From: Erythrobasidium yunnanense
Taxonomy: Eukaryota > Basidiomycota > Cystobasidiomycetes > Erythrobasidiales > Erythrobasidiaceae
Length of the DNA stretch: 64,000 nt
Assembly: GCA_001600175.1 (NCBI GenBank)
Contig: BCJC01000004.1
Span: forward strand, 1,984,001-2,048,000
Reading direction: 5' to 3'
A model generated the notes under the pieces. That model did no database searches and had not been told where the DNA came from. It was given only the letters and a program-made list of their open reading frames with translations. The position numbers and the translations under genes were made by a program. This document shows, one piece after another, positions 33,786 to 45,787 of this stretch (its first letter is position 1; every line of letters starts with the position of its first letter).

Positions 33786-36700
33786 TTACATCTGCGAATT
33801 ACTACTGCATGTACTGTGAATAGAAGTCGTCGGCCAGTCTAAAGATACTTTCTGTGCCATCTCGAGTAGCGTATAGTAGAGTGGACCTCTTCGTGTCCAT
33901 TCTTGAGCAGGGTCATTGGAATACATGAAGGCTTCCCGCACTTTCAGGAGTGCGACCTGCATCCTGTCGAGCTCGGCTGCAGTGAACCCTGATAGGATAG
34001 TAGAAAGAGTGTATATAGCGTTCTCTGCGATGCTCAAAGAGAAAGTGTGATAGGCGAGAATGCCATTGAAGGGTTGCGCGGTGCGATCGGCGATGAAGAC
34101 GGGAATACAGCCTGAATAGATAGCATCCACGAGATGCGAGGACCTACGGGAGTGTCGGTCAGTCAATTTTCAATGCTTTTCAGATGACAGACAGCATACC
34201 ATCCCCCGATGCCTCTCGGCAACAAGCAAAATTTGCTCTTGCCGAGTTGCTGAATGTAGTCTTCTTTCTCGGTAGATGCCTTATAGACGATGCCATCGAC
34301 TGCCGCAAGACGTGTTCTAGCGAATGTACCAAGACCTTCTAGCTTTCCACTGAAGAAAGCGAGCTGTGTTCTCCGACTCGAGGGTGTGACATTTGTCAGG
34401 TCTGCATAGGCCCCGCGTAGAGCTAAGCTGTGACGAGTCACGGGTGGGATGATGACATCTCGCTCCGGCTTGAGGCAGTGGGTACCGAGATCGCCATTTG
34501 TTTGCCAGGATATGGCTTTCGACATGGGTGGAGGTGGTGTACGAGCTAACACCTCTTCATGACGAGTCCAGAAGCCAGTGCACTGTAACAATGAGCTGAG
34601 TCAGCTATACCCACAGCGGAAAGTGAGAATGCCTACGGATCCCCAGTCATGCGTGAACGGAACAACGATATTCGAAGCTTTCAGCTTGTCGGTAATGAGA
34701 AGCTGCATCTCCGCATTTTGTACCGCAATTGCCAATTTATGGTATGTATTTTCCTTCAGTACAGCTTCATAGCATCCCTGAAAGAACGGAATAACTGCAA
34801 AATCTGCGTCTCCCATTTCTGCATTTCTTTCTTGTAGAGCTGTGATTAGGAAGTGATCTGCAATGTATGTAGATGTTTCGTTATCTGGGTCGAGGATGTG
34901 ACAGGCCGGATTGCTGAGATGTGTGTCGATGTCAGGAGGGAAAGACACAACGTGGCCTTTGGGAAGGTCAGATAAAGGAAGAGTGATGAAGTGCCGTGCA
35001 TTTGGTTGTATGGCATAGTCCCAAGAGAGAGCGTCGACTTTCGCTTGTAGCGATCGTTCCGATTCTTCAGCAGAGACGGCAGGTGTCCAGTCGGATCTTG
35101 ACAGATTCTTGTAGTCGAACGATAGCTCTTGCGTCAGAGCCACAATATCTGTCGAAGCAAATTTCCCGATGTTACCACATCGGTCTCTTGCGCATCGGCA
35201 GTTGTCGGTGACTAAGCAGGATATAGGCGCTTCGCAGTCCACCGTGCATGCAGACAGTTCTTGTATGTTCCAATCTGTACCTTCTCCCATCTGTCGAGGA
35301 CATGTCGCCCCGATGAGTGTCTTGTCATTCCATGTTGAAAGCTTGTTTAGGTTTTCGTGAGCGGAGCGGAAGTCGCGGCATCGCGAGGCTTCGTAGGTAG
35401 ATTCTGCAATGCTCGTTGTGCCATCACTCGATGGGTACAGTATTTGCGAAGTGTAGAGGGCTGTATGTCATCCAATTAGTCGAATTCGTATTAAGACGGA
35501 CTGCAAACTTACGATCCTCTCTGAGGAAACTGAAGCCGTTCACGTCTTTGACTTCTTTCCCTTGACAGACTACGGGGTTGATGCGCCACTCCATTGTTTG
35601 CCACCCTTCCATCGTATCCGCTAAGAGCTGAAACTCGAAGTCTACCGCATCCTCGACACCACTCGTGCCGCTTGCTTTCTTCGAATGATCGTATAGATAG
35701 ACCATTCTTCTTTTCGGATTCTCTGCATTCGCCTGCGGGTACTGAGGTATAGAAAGTGTGTAAGATCTTTGATCCCGCCGAACGAAATTTACTTCGAAAG
35801 AATCGAAGATCCATGTCGAAGACGGGTCTTGGGATGATAGAGTAGTGGCTTCTGTCGACGTTGTCCAGCCTCGTTCTTGACGCTCTGTGTTTTCTAGCCA
35901 AACTATCTGCTCATCTGCTCCATTCTCTCCGAAGGGGCAGTACAAGCCGAAATCGACTCGACCGACTGGACCCCACTTCGATTTTAGCTTGACTTGACTG
36001 ATTGTCTCCCCTTGATCAGGTACCGCATTTCCGAGAATAATAGGCGAGACATTCTTGTTGCCCTCATCCGTCAACGCGCCAGGCTTGTATGCAGGATTGC
36101 ATGATAGTACCACATTCTCGGACGATATCATGCCCAGTATCTGTACAGAGCACGTATCGAGCTGTGCTAGTCCATCATTAAGCGTCCTTAGATCCGGAGG
36201 AGAGGCGCAAGCTGTATTCATCTTGTCCACCAGAAAATCGTTTTGCCTGCTCAGTAGACCGTGAATGTACGCCTTCAAGCCGAGAACGAAAGGTGTGCGT
36301 GGTGATGTGCCCAAAATGCGCTGGGAGATACCATGATCGAGAGGGCGGCCTGGATGTATATACGACAAGGGTAGGGATCGCTGTGTTGCAGAAAGATAAC
36401 CGACGGGTGATGAAGATTTAGTGAACTGTATGATCCAGTCGATTGCCTCCTTGGCTTGCGTTTGACTGGATACATGCTGCCGCGATGCGGACAGCGCAGA
36501 TCGCACCACATCGATTTCCGAGAGAATCGATACCCGTTTGAGGTATTCTGCGCTGTTTGACTTGGCCAATAGCTCTCCAGCAGCCAGCAACGTTTCCACC
36601 AGGTCTTCTACGTAGAGTAGGCCCGTGCTCGACCATACATCCTTTTGGCCACTGGTACTGTTGAAGGCCTGCGAAGGATCATCGTGTATTGTTCCTGAGC

Positions 36701-38450
36701 GCGATACACTCATTGTAGGGAAGTTGTCCGGATCGGCCGAGATTGGCAGATGTCCAATAGCAGAATGGACCAAATGAGGAATGGGTTGTAAGCGTGATGC
36801 AAAGATATCGCCGTATAGTTGCGAATCAGGCGGTAGGCGGAGGGAGATAGCATGGAGCCTCTGCGTTTCTGCGAAATAGAGGAGAGGTTGAAAATACGTC
36901 GACATAGCGGATGAATAACTTCGCTTCTGAGGTATATGAGGGGCATTTTGAGCTTGGTTCATCTTTTCGAGCCGGGAGTCCGCTGGCGGATGAGCCTGGT
37001 CGTTCGCTCTTAACAACTCCTGATGTCTCTGGTCAGCCATACGACTCGTCAAGCACATTAATAATATACTCACGAGGGCCACCTCAGAGTCTAGATTCCC
37101 TCTGTCTGCAAGCACGACCCACGGTCGATCCTCCGGATCTGTCCCTTCAACCGCTTTCACGAGCGCATTGACACCGTTCCTCTCCAGGTCTATGCAGTCT
37201 CTCTTGTTCAAAATCTCGCAAGCTAACCTTTCGTAGCCTGCCAGGTGGTAGATGCCTGATATCGGTGGATAGTTGAGGCTCTCATCGTTCGCTGATGACT
37301 GGTGCGGCTTCTTTAGGTTTGCGAATCTGTTTCGTGTTTTAGAGAGTTCCGACAGCGACTCCTCCGTTACACCTTGATTTTCTTGTTTCCCCGAAGATCG
37401 GGCATCAGGGTGAGCGGGGAATAATCGAGGATTGAGAAGATGTGCTAGTAAGGTAATATTCCTAGCATCGGATTTTATGATCCTGAGCCGTCCTTTTTCA
37501 ATGTATGAAGCGAGTGAGATTTGCGACTTGGAGAATGCTGCAGAGCGAGGATCCACGATCTCTAGCGGAGGTGTACCATCCAATCCTGCATCTCGTTGCT
37601 GATCGTCAGTATTCAGACTATGGTGCGCATATGGCAGGCCGTTCCCTGAAGAAGGTAGATTGAACCCTACTCTGGAACGGTGGTAGAGCGGAAGGTATTT
37701 GAGCAGCTCATCTAGCTCCTCAGATCGGTCATCGGTATCCACCAGCGTTACTACCAGTCCTGCTTTATCTGCTCCCTGCTGTTCTTGAGTGAACAAGCCC
37801 GTCCTGCTACTCTGTTCTGCAGCTAGAGCGGCTCCAGAGTCGTCTCCGAGCAACAATAGATCTCTGACGAGAGATATACCGGTAGATGAGAAGCCGCCCG
37901 TAACCAGAATATGTTGTTGCTCTTGAATTTGGGAGAAGACGGCGGTGGGCGAGGGCGGTTTTCCATTCACAAAGCGCGTAGAAGTAAGACGAATCTTGTC
38001 TAATGAAGTACGTGCATCGTAGAGAGAGGCTGGGCTGGAATTGACGAGCTAAGCAACAGAAAGTCTGCTCAGGCTTGATCTTGCAGAAAGGGTCGCGACA
38101 AAATTTACCTCGTATAATGATCCAGCAGACCTCTTCGAGCTTGATGATTGTGTTCTTTGTCCAGACTCTGTGTTCCCAGACGATGTCTTCCCCCTAACTT
38201 TATCTGTCAATTTGCTGATGCGGTTTCCAAGGCCAACGACAAAGCCATCGTCGTTCGCATAACGCGTTGATTCATGCTGATGTTCATAGGCGTATCGCGC
38301 CTGCTCGTCCAGGGCTTCCTGCTGGCCATAACCTTGGTAATTGCCCGACGAGGTGCCTACGAGCAAGTGTATAAGGATGCCAACTGGAACGAGGAGCAGC
38401 AGATAGGTAGGCCTTTGTATGAAGAGCGCAATGGGAGAACGAAGGCGCAT
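33786..38450 (-). CDS. Membrane-anchored Rossmann (epimerase-like)-exostosin fusion protein
   Basis: Five exons (38450-38109, 38048-35513, 35460-34637, 34582-34200, 34143-33786) close in frame to 1,480 residues. Residues 14-32 form one membrane segment (type II, Golgi-like). An NAD(P)-binding domain starts near 161 with ILVTGGFSSTG and has the epimerase-type IYHLAG motif and LRLPPDSQLYG. A linker follows. From about residue 965 comes a GT47 exostosin domain with CHILDPDN, ADFAVIPFF, TGFWTRHEEV, KFCLLPRGIGGW and HLVDAIYSGCIPVFIAD. The two halves are joined by a clear GTAAGT...CAG intron (35512-35461), so this is not two genes. A role in nucleotide-sugar conversion plus glycan synthesis is inferred. 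An in-frame 45-nt intron (37073-37029) may also exist. Confidence 0.85.
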
Positions 38451-39609
38451 CGTCGCCGTTTTGCTGCCAGATTGACGCTTTATCGTCGTCTCTTTCGCAT
38501 CGACTTATGGCTGCCCTCTGAATGCATACGGGCTGTTCAGAGCCGAGGAATGCGATTGGATACGGTCAGACCAGCGATGTTAGCAGAGCAAAGTGCGCAC
38601 AGATGCACTTGCTTGCGCGAAGATATCGGGAAAGTCGAAAAACGAACGGTGCAGGATGGTCAAAGATACTGGAAGGCAATCAATGAATATACAAGCCACA
38701 CATAGAATATATCAACGAGCTTCTATGCTGTCGGAACGCCGGGTTCTAGTCGACGAAACCCGAGCTGGGTGCTAGCTGACGTCGTGAACCTACGAACCCG
38801 CAAGCGAAGCTGGCACAGCTAGCCGGACGAATAATGAATGCAAACACCGCTCTCTTACTTTCTCCCACCCCTCTACCTGCCTCTGCGTGCATCCGAGCAG
38901 AGTGTCGCCTGTCCCTCCCGTATAGGTATAGTCAATCTCGACGACAGCGCTCTTTCGACATAAAGACGCGACTTGGATATACGTACGCACACTTCGGTCT
39001 CGTGCTATATACATGCAGCGCCGAGCCTAGGGCGGCAGCGGGGTCAAGGCAGTTGAAGGCTCGGGTCAAGCGCAAACCTGACAGGCAATCTTCACAGACA
39101 CCGGAGTGTACAAGAAATGACAGTCGTGTCCAGTCCAAATGATGGTGCTGCTCAGACTGAAACCTCTCGGATTCTCTCCACAATGGTCCTGCACTTCGAG
39201 CTCTCATGAAGCCAGCAAGACTACTACTGCTGGACGACCAGATTCGCGTACACACTGCCTCTGCAGAACGTGGACTTCACTTCAAGGAAAGCAGAACCGG
39301 ACTTCGATGACGCTATATATAGTCGCGATGCTCGGTCAAGACGCGTCCATCTTGGCCAAAATAAGATCCAAGGAACGCGACTTGCCTGCAAACACCATAT
39401 GGTCAAATGGCATGCAGTGCACAGCTATGGTACTAAGTACTACTGCGAACGCGTACGGATCCCAATAAATACTTGAAAGCTTTCCTCTCTTCTCTTGTCT
39501 CTCATTCTCCTCATCGACCACTCACACACTCTTTCACAGTCTCTTCGTTCCCTGTCTTCTTCTGTAAACCCACATTCATTTCATCCTTTTCCTGTTCTAC
39601 CGCTTCAAG
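38451..39609. other. Divergent promoter region
   Basis: No gene is supported over 1.16 kb. A TATATATA stretch near 39312 and CCAATAAATAC near 39463 could serve the plus-strand secreted protein gene at 39610. The rest is unremarkable. Confidence 0.45.
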
Positions 39610-41092
39610 ATGCTCAGCCCTGTTACCGCACTCGTTGGATCCGTCCTGGCTATCTCTGGCTCAGCAGCTGCTCGCTCCTCTTCTCACAGAGCACACACTG
39701 CTCGTGATACCTGCGACCTCGGCAGCGCACACCTGCTCAACACACCTGTCCAGCTACAGTACTATTTCTCTTGTAAGTACAGCCGCAACAAGTATGGAAT
39801 TCCCGCTAATGCAGTCTGTTCCCGTGTACAGCAACCGATCCTGACCATACCTATCTGATGAACGCTGGGTCGGCCGTATCTACCGTGCAAAGCAACGCTC
39901 TAGGCGCTTACAACGTCTGGTATATCAATCGCGGCACCACTGCTGGCAAGCAGGGCTTCTTCAAGATCAACAACTGGGATGGTGGGAAGAAAGTCGAGTC
40001 TTGCTTGACGGCAGACTACAACTGGTACAATGTCGAAGGCACGACATGCCAGGCTTCGACTGCTTCAAACGACAACCTCTTCTTCCAGGTGAGCGTGATA
40101 TGGCTTGTCGTGTGATGCTCAGTTGCTAATGAGTCTATTATGTCAGGTCTCTTGCGGCGCTTGCAACTTGCCTGGTGGAAAGGCAGCCCAATGCCAGATC
40201 AAGTCCTTCATCAACAATCGATGCCTGACTGTGGGCGCCGATGGTACTCTGCACCAGCAAGACTGTCAAGACGGTAATCACCAGCAGGTACCTCTTAGAA
40301 AGATGCGTCCCTTCCTTTCGAAACATGCAGGCTAACGCCCAGTTATCTGCTTAGCTATTCGGTATCAATCCTTCCGGCGCAGCTCCTGTCACCAGTCCTA
40401 CTCCTACTCCAACGCCTACTGCATCTGCTACGCCTACCTCAGGCCCAAGCTGTGGAACCGTACCTACACAGCTCGTCGCCAAGGATGTCCGCCTTCAGTA
40501 CTACTTCGCGAAGACCAACCCCGACACAACTTACCTAACAGTCTCCGACGTACACCTCAGTGGCAACACCTACGTTTTCAGCAACGTTACGACCCAAGTT
40601 GGCCAAGTCTACGATAATGCCTTGACCATAATCCCTCAGTACAGCTACGGCGATGGCTTATACATTATTCAGTACGTCTCGCCAAGCCTTTAAGATTATC
40701 CTTGAACTAATCCATGTGTCCTTTCACAGGAAATACTCTGTCGACAACAAAGGAGGAGCTTGCTTTACGGCAGCCAACGGTCGCAAGGATATCTACGGCA
40801 CAGAGTCGTTCGCTTCGACCAATGCTGCACCCGTACGCTTTACCGATGGACAGCTTTTCTACATGAGCTGCCAGGTGAGCACTACGCAGGCCTCTCGAAG
40901 ATATCCCAGCTAATGAAACTCGCCCTGCTACAGGTCTGCAATGTCGGCGGCAAGAACGAAGGCAAGGCCGCCAACTGTTCTTTGAAGAACAAGTTGACTG
41001 GACTCTGCGCTACGGTCGATTCGAAAGGGAGATTACAGCAGCAGGCTTGCGTTACTGGTAGCCACGCTCAACTCTTCGGCATCAATCCCTAA
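39610..41092 (+). CDS. Secreted protein with two duplicated domains
   Basis: Six exons (39610-39772, 39832-40088, 40147-40287, 40355-40671, 40730-40874, 40934-41092) give 393 residues. A signal peptide (LVGSVLAISGSAAA) is followed by two copies of a roughly 150-residue cysteine-containing unit separated by a Thr/Pro/Ser linker (about residues 195-220). Matching landmarks are PVQLQYYFSSTDPDHTYL with DVRLQYYFAKTNPDTTYL, CGACNLPGGKAAQCQIK with CNVGGKNEGKAANCSLK, and HQQLFGINP with HAQLFGINP. Introns fall at the same place (after FFQ and after MSCQ, phase 0) in both units, so duplication happened within the gene. Function is unknown; it could be a wall or carbohydrate-binding surface protein. Confidence 0.88.
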
Positions 41093-41796
41093 ATTTTAGA
41101 TGAGCCTTCTTCCACAGCTTTGTATGCCTCAGGAACATGGACACTGGATCGTAAAATACACTCTTTTCGAATCAAGGCGTTTCTAGAGCAGCTTGAACCT
41201 TAACTCTGCTGACTGTTCTGAATGAGATGGCCCATTGCTCCTGAACTGACTCCGAAAGCGATCTTCAAACTGACGGTAGCTTCTCTTCACTCCCTGACTA
41301 CGTAATGGCGGACGAGTTGAGACGTCGGCACAGTATCGCCGGACTCCAAGAAGCAGACACTTAAGCCCACATTGCTCTTGTCTGCACTGCGACTGAAGTC
41401 AAGTCGAGAAGAAACGGGTCAAATGCTCGACAAGCAGAGGAAAGAGCGAGTCGCAGGAATAGACCGCAAGAGCTTGAATTTATGCTACACAGTCAAGGCA
41501 GAACGAAACCTTTGTCCAAACGACTTGCAACTCGAGCCAGCCGAGTCGCAGATTGTCCACCCTTCAATGCGATGCGACGGCAGCATCCGACCCTATGCAT
41601 TGTTAACAGCTGCTATTCTTCATACTTATGATGACAGCAACGTACTCGTCGTCCAAATAGACTTCGTTAGACCGGGCTGGGCGCTGACCACCTGACCTCG
41701 AAGACGTCCGACGGGCTGACCCAGCTAGCTAACCACCTACCTTTCTCTGCCTCCTCTCTCTCTCTCTCTCTACTACCCATTCGCAATCCTCCTAAT
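41093..41796. other. Intergenic region with CT-rich initiator tract
   Basis: No gene is supported. A run of CT repeats at about 41754-41771 lies just before the ATG at 41797. Such pyrimidine tracts often mark fungal transcription starts. Confidence 0.45.
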
Positions 41797-42323
41797 ATGA
41801 AGCTCAGTATCGTAGCCTCCATCATCCTGCTTGTGACCAGCAGCACCATCGCCGGCCCTGTCGTCGAACGAGCGCCAGACGTTTACGACGACGCTGATTG
41901 GTCACGCTTCACTTACGCCCCATGGACCGCCTGGACTCATCTCGCAAACCAGGGAAGCACACTCTGGGCTGGTACCGAATCGTACACTAAAGAAAGCAAT
42001 GCGTGCGTATCTTCTCTAATCATGGCGTCCTCTACTTCGTCTGATGCATGTTCTATTTGACGCGCTCTCGCCAACCAAAGGCAAGTCTCGGTCATCAGGA
42101 GCAGCGGCAGAAATCTCATAAGGGTCTACGCTGCCAAGAAGAACGTTGGTCGATCCTCTCATGATGCATTCTGATCGCTGTTCTAAGGCCTTTACAGGAC
42201 CGAGGAGTCTTTGACGTCTTCAAGAGCACTACTGGAACAAGCCTTGAACTCGTCGGCACAGGCGATGCCTACGATGCATGCACAGGAGCTTTCTGCCGTA
42301 GCGCTCAAGTCTTCGAGCTCTAG
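41797..42323 (+). CDS. Small secreted protein, unknown function
   Basis: Three exons (41797-42002, 42081-42144, 42198-42323; introns 78 and 53 nt) give 131 residues. A clear signal peptide (MKLSIVASIILLVTSSTIAG) is followed by an acidic and aromatic stretch (DDADWSRFTYAPWTAWTHL). The C-terminal half (SVIRSSGRNLIRVYAAKKN ... FDVFKSTTGTSLELVGTG) has the alternating pattern of a small beta-rich fold. Two cysteines close together near the end (ACTGAFC) could form one disulfide. No family is recognised. The size and secretion signal fit small secreted proteins of fungi. Confidence 0.75.
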
Positions 42324-42673
42324 TGCGTCTCCTTCCTATCGTTCGCATATCTTGAGCTGACACGCTTTCAAGCCTCACTCCTCAGACTATTCCGCATCCT
42401 GATATCCAGGAAACGTACATCATCAAGAATAGAGCTTTGGATCTTAGAGTGAGCGGACCGCTCTATCTCGCCATAGACCGTGTCGAATGGATCTGAAGCG
42501 TTACCACGAATGAAGTTCCGAAGGTCAGGCGTCCATGGCCAATCTGGGCTCCTCGACACCCGAGTATTCTTATCGGTGCAGTCTATCGTCCTTAGCTCTA
42601 TGAAATCCTCCTGTATGCTACAGTGCTTGCATTTCTCACAGACGGCTCATGCTATCTCTAGTATGCCAAAGTA
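42324..42673. other. Convergent intergenic region
   Basis: Contains the 3' ends of the flanking genes. No gene is seen. Confidence 0.45.
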
Positions 42674-43911
42674 TCAATCTATCCTAATGACTACTTTACC
42701 GAAGGCTTTGCCGTCCTCGAGATACTGATAAGCTTCTTTCGCTTGACCGAAGTCGAAGATCTTGTCCGCGATATATGGCTTGATGTCGTTGGCTTCAATA
42801 GCTCTGACCATCTCTTCGAACATTTCTCTTGGTGCAGTACGGATGCCTCTAGCTATGAAGTGACCGTGCAGAGGTTGTAACAGCGGGGGCATGTCGCCTT
42901 CCGCCGTTAAGAAACCGACAAGCGAAATGACGCCCTGATCCGCGACAGCTTTGGCTGATTGACCGAGCGTTCCAGCACCGCCTACATCGACGACATGGTC
43001 GAATCCGTCTGCCTTGCCGGTGGCCTTTCGCGCTGTGACACCCCATTCCTTGTCCTCTTTGTAATTGATGACATGGTCGGCGCCTGCGTCCTTGAGAGTC
43101 TGGATCTTCGAGTTTGAGCCTGTTGTAGCTACGACTCGAGCGCCTGCAGCTTTAGCGAACTGAAGATGCACGAACCAAATCAGCTTTGGCTATGATATCC
43201 TGCGCAAAAGTGGATATTGACCTGCAGAACCCATAATGAGACTCCTCCTGAACCTTGAGTGAGTACCCACTGGCCAGGTGTAAGTCGCTTCCCTTGTAGT
43301 CCAAACAGCGCATTCCACGCCGTGACAGCCGCGCATGGCAGGGTCGAAGCTTGGATAAAATCATAGTTGCTAGGCATAGCGACCAAGGCTTGTTGATCGT
43401 ACACTTCGTATTCTTGAAGTACTCCGTCTCTTGCGCCAGTGCCTATACCTTCGCTTGCATCGGGTCTTCGTCCAGAAATCCAGGATGGCATAACGATTGG
43501 CATAACCTTGTCGCCAACTTGGAATCGTGTAACGTCGGGTCCAATAGCTTCTACTACGCCAGCTCCATCGGATACCGGAACGATGTTATCTGCCGTCTCG
43601 CCGATGTACTTGCCCTGCAAAGCATTAAGGGCATTTTTAGTTGACGTTTGACAGATGTCGACTTGAACCAGTGCATCCAACCTTCGGAATTGCAATGTCT
43701 CTGTAGTTCAGGGAGGCCGCCTTGACTGCCAAGACAAAGCGTTTGTATCATAGAAGCCGGGGTGTCGAGGCAGAATATACTCACGCTTGACAAGCACCCC
43801 AGTCTCCCCTGGCTTTGGAACATGGTCGGAGTCGTGTTGTTTCAGGCAGTCAAAGCTGCCGCGTCCTTCCAGCTTCCACTGCTTTTGCGTGCGTTGATGA
43901 TTTTCTCCCAT
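42674..43911 (-). CDS. Quinone-oxidoreductase-like MDR enzyme
   Basis: Four exons (43911-43785, 43725-43682, 43614-43222, 43159-42674) encode 349 residues of the medium-chain dehydrogenase/reductase family. Features seen are SLNYRDIAIPKGKY, DGAGVVEAIGPDV, the NADPH-loop motif GSGGVSL, KAAGARVVATTGSNSK and DHVVDVGGAGTL. The catalytic zinc ligands of alcohol dehydrogenases and the structural four-Cys lobe are absent, which points to zinc-free NADPH-dependent quinone or enone reduction. The usual active-site region carries PSWISGR. The start is the first ATG before the conserved N terminus; a short upstream exon is possible. It is probably cytosolic. Confidence 0.9.
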
Positions 43912-44344
43912 ATTTCGACGCAGGATCTGGTACCTACAATGTACTCGATGTAAGGAAAGGAGCACAGAGTCAGGTAGCAGCTGCAGAGCATTCATGTCGG
44001 TATGTCAGTGCCCTATAAATAGTAATCGCGCACCATCATCAGTCTTAGTAAGCAAGTTTCGGTGAGGGGAATTTCGAGAAAGGAAGAGCGTAGTCGGCGA
44101 CGCTTCCGGTATATGCCGCTTGAGAGTCTTATCGCACGGATAACCTTTCTTCTGCCTATGCTCCTGGCCAATACAGCAGTCAAGAGGATCGGCTTCACGT
44201 AGAGAATATCACTGTCTGATCCGCGACCTGTATACGATGAACAAGGCTGTGAATGGCTTTTCGCGCGATTGTTCATGTATAGCCGTTGCAGCAGTGGGAA
44301 CAAGAGGAGTAAGCGGCCGTTCGAGCGGGCGCTGTACATGGTGC
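43912..44344. other. Intergenic region upstream of the MDR gene
   Basis: No gene is supported; it probably holds the MDR promoter and the 3' end of the neighbouring minus-strand gene. Confidence 0.45.
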
Positions 44345-45060
44345 CTATAGATGATCTACAGGCGCTCTAGCTTCGCCGAGTGCAGCTGTGATACCTAGAT
44401 CAGCACGATATTCACACGCTTGCTGTGATCGTAGCTGCTCACCTGCTGTTCCGCCCGCTATGCGGAGTTTCGCATCCTGAACACCGGCTTTATCAAATGT
44501 GGCAGCAGCTTGGACCTGTAGAACATCAGGACGCAGGTCAGACATCATGTATGACATGTAGGAGCAGGAGGAAAAGCTGGACGGAGGGGCAGAAGACAGA
44601 CTTTGTCGATATTTCCTAAGATCTTGTCTTTGGTCGTCGCATGCCCTTCGGGAAGACCTTCTTGTCCTGCAATAGCTACTCCTCCTGTAAGCGATGGAAT
44701 TATTATGTCAGCTGCATTGCTTGTGCGTCTGCAACTGATTCAGCGACAGGCTCGCTCACCTTCCGGCACAGGTAGAACAGCAAGCGGGTTGTTCTTGGGA
44801 TCAGTTGAGCCTATGGCGCCTTGTGGATGGTGTGCATGTCCTCCTTGGGCCGAAGTATCGTATTGATGGGTATGGTGTAATAGGTGGTCTGTCGTGCCGG
44901 TTGCGTGGTAATGTTCGTTGCTGCCTAGAAGTCCACCAGAGACTTCTGTAGCTGTGTTGTTTGTAGATGCGTAGTCCACGCGTGTGCTATCGTTCAAGCT
45001 GGGATCTATCTGCGATACGATGTTGCCTGACGAGCTGGCACCTGTTGGGCGGATGTCCAT
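44345..45060 (-). CDS. His-rich small protein, unknown function
   Basis: Four exons (45060-44760, 44684-44602, 44515-44443, 44394-44345; introns 75, 86 and 48 nt) join to 168 residues starting MDIRPTGASSSGN. The first half is polar with a histidine-rich cluster (HATGTTDHLLHHTHQYD ... GGHAHHPQG). The second half is more ordered: GVAIAGQEGLPEGHATTKDK, a helix-like AAATFDKAGVQDAKLRIAGG, and a short C-terminal tail. There is no signal peptide or membrane segment. The exon joins are clean, which supports it as real. The histidines could bind metal, but this is only a possibility. Confidence 0.7.
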
Positions 45061-45500
45061 TGTGTGTATGTAGGCTTTACTTAGTATTAGCTGAAAGACG
45101 AAGGCTGCTTGGTCGCAGCTATCTTCGCAGATATAGAATGCTCGCATGACGTAAAGTGAGGGCTTTCGACTTAGGCGAGGAAAACAATCAGTAGCGACTC
45201 GCGCACACTATCGACTTCTTAAGAGAGAATAGTACTGTTTGCGTAGGAACTTGCACACTTTGCGAGTGCGAACCAAGGCGCGAGCGCGCTGAAGGCTCAC
45301 TTGCGTACAGCGGCTTCGGGACAGACGTCGCATGAAGTAGATGACAGGCTGTATCTTCTTAAGAGATCCATTCCCCATGACGATCTTGCGAGAAGGCTCG
45401 GCGCGAAGCTGAAGCCACTCATCGCTCAGGGTGGATCGACTTCTTGGATTTCTTTCGTTTCTTTCGCACGAAATCTTCTGAGCATCAAATCAAGCCGACC
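45061..45500. other. Divergent promoter region
   Basis: Lies between a minus-strand gene and a plus-strand PPxY gene. No gene is seen. Confidence 0.45.
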
Positions 45501-45787
45501 ATGCTGTGTGTATTGTGCTACCTTGCTTTCCAAGCCGCAGACAAGGTGAGCTTTCAGGATCTGTGCAGGCGAAATCGGTACTGATGCTGAAAGTATCTGA
45601 ACAGGGCGTCAAGAAAGTCCAGGAGAAGCGCAGAGAGAAGAAGCTACTGAAGGAGCGTGAGGAGAAGGGCGAAGGCGCATCTTCAGAGTCGAGCGATGTC
45701 CAGGAAGAAGCATCTCGCCAAGCAGCTATCGCACCAAGGGAGAAGCACGACGCTCCACCAGCGTACTACGAAGTAGTCAAGGCCTAA
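45501..45787 (+). CDS. Small PPxY protein 1
   Basis: Two exons (45501-45545, 45605-45787) with a 59-nt intron give 75 residues. A short hydrophobic, cysteine-containing N terminus (MLCVLCYLAFQAA) is followed by a strongly basic helix (KKVQEKRREKKLLKEREEK), an acidic serine stretch, and a C-terminal APPAYYEVVKA containing PPxY. PPxY motifs bind WW domains such as those of Nedd4/Rsp5-type ubiquitin ligases. The N-terminal cysteines could be lipidated for membrane attachment. It is paired with a similar gene 0.7 kb downstream on the same strand. Function is inferred from motifs only. Confidence 0.65.

Noticed and set aside
35424-37970. A separate epimerase gene ending at 35424, followed by a separate exostosin gene
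   Set aside because: The last 30 codons are intron read-through: GTAAGTTTGC and ACATACAG bracket a 52-nt intron that restores one continuous frame into the exostosin part.
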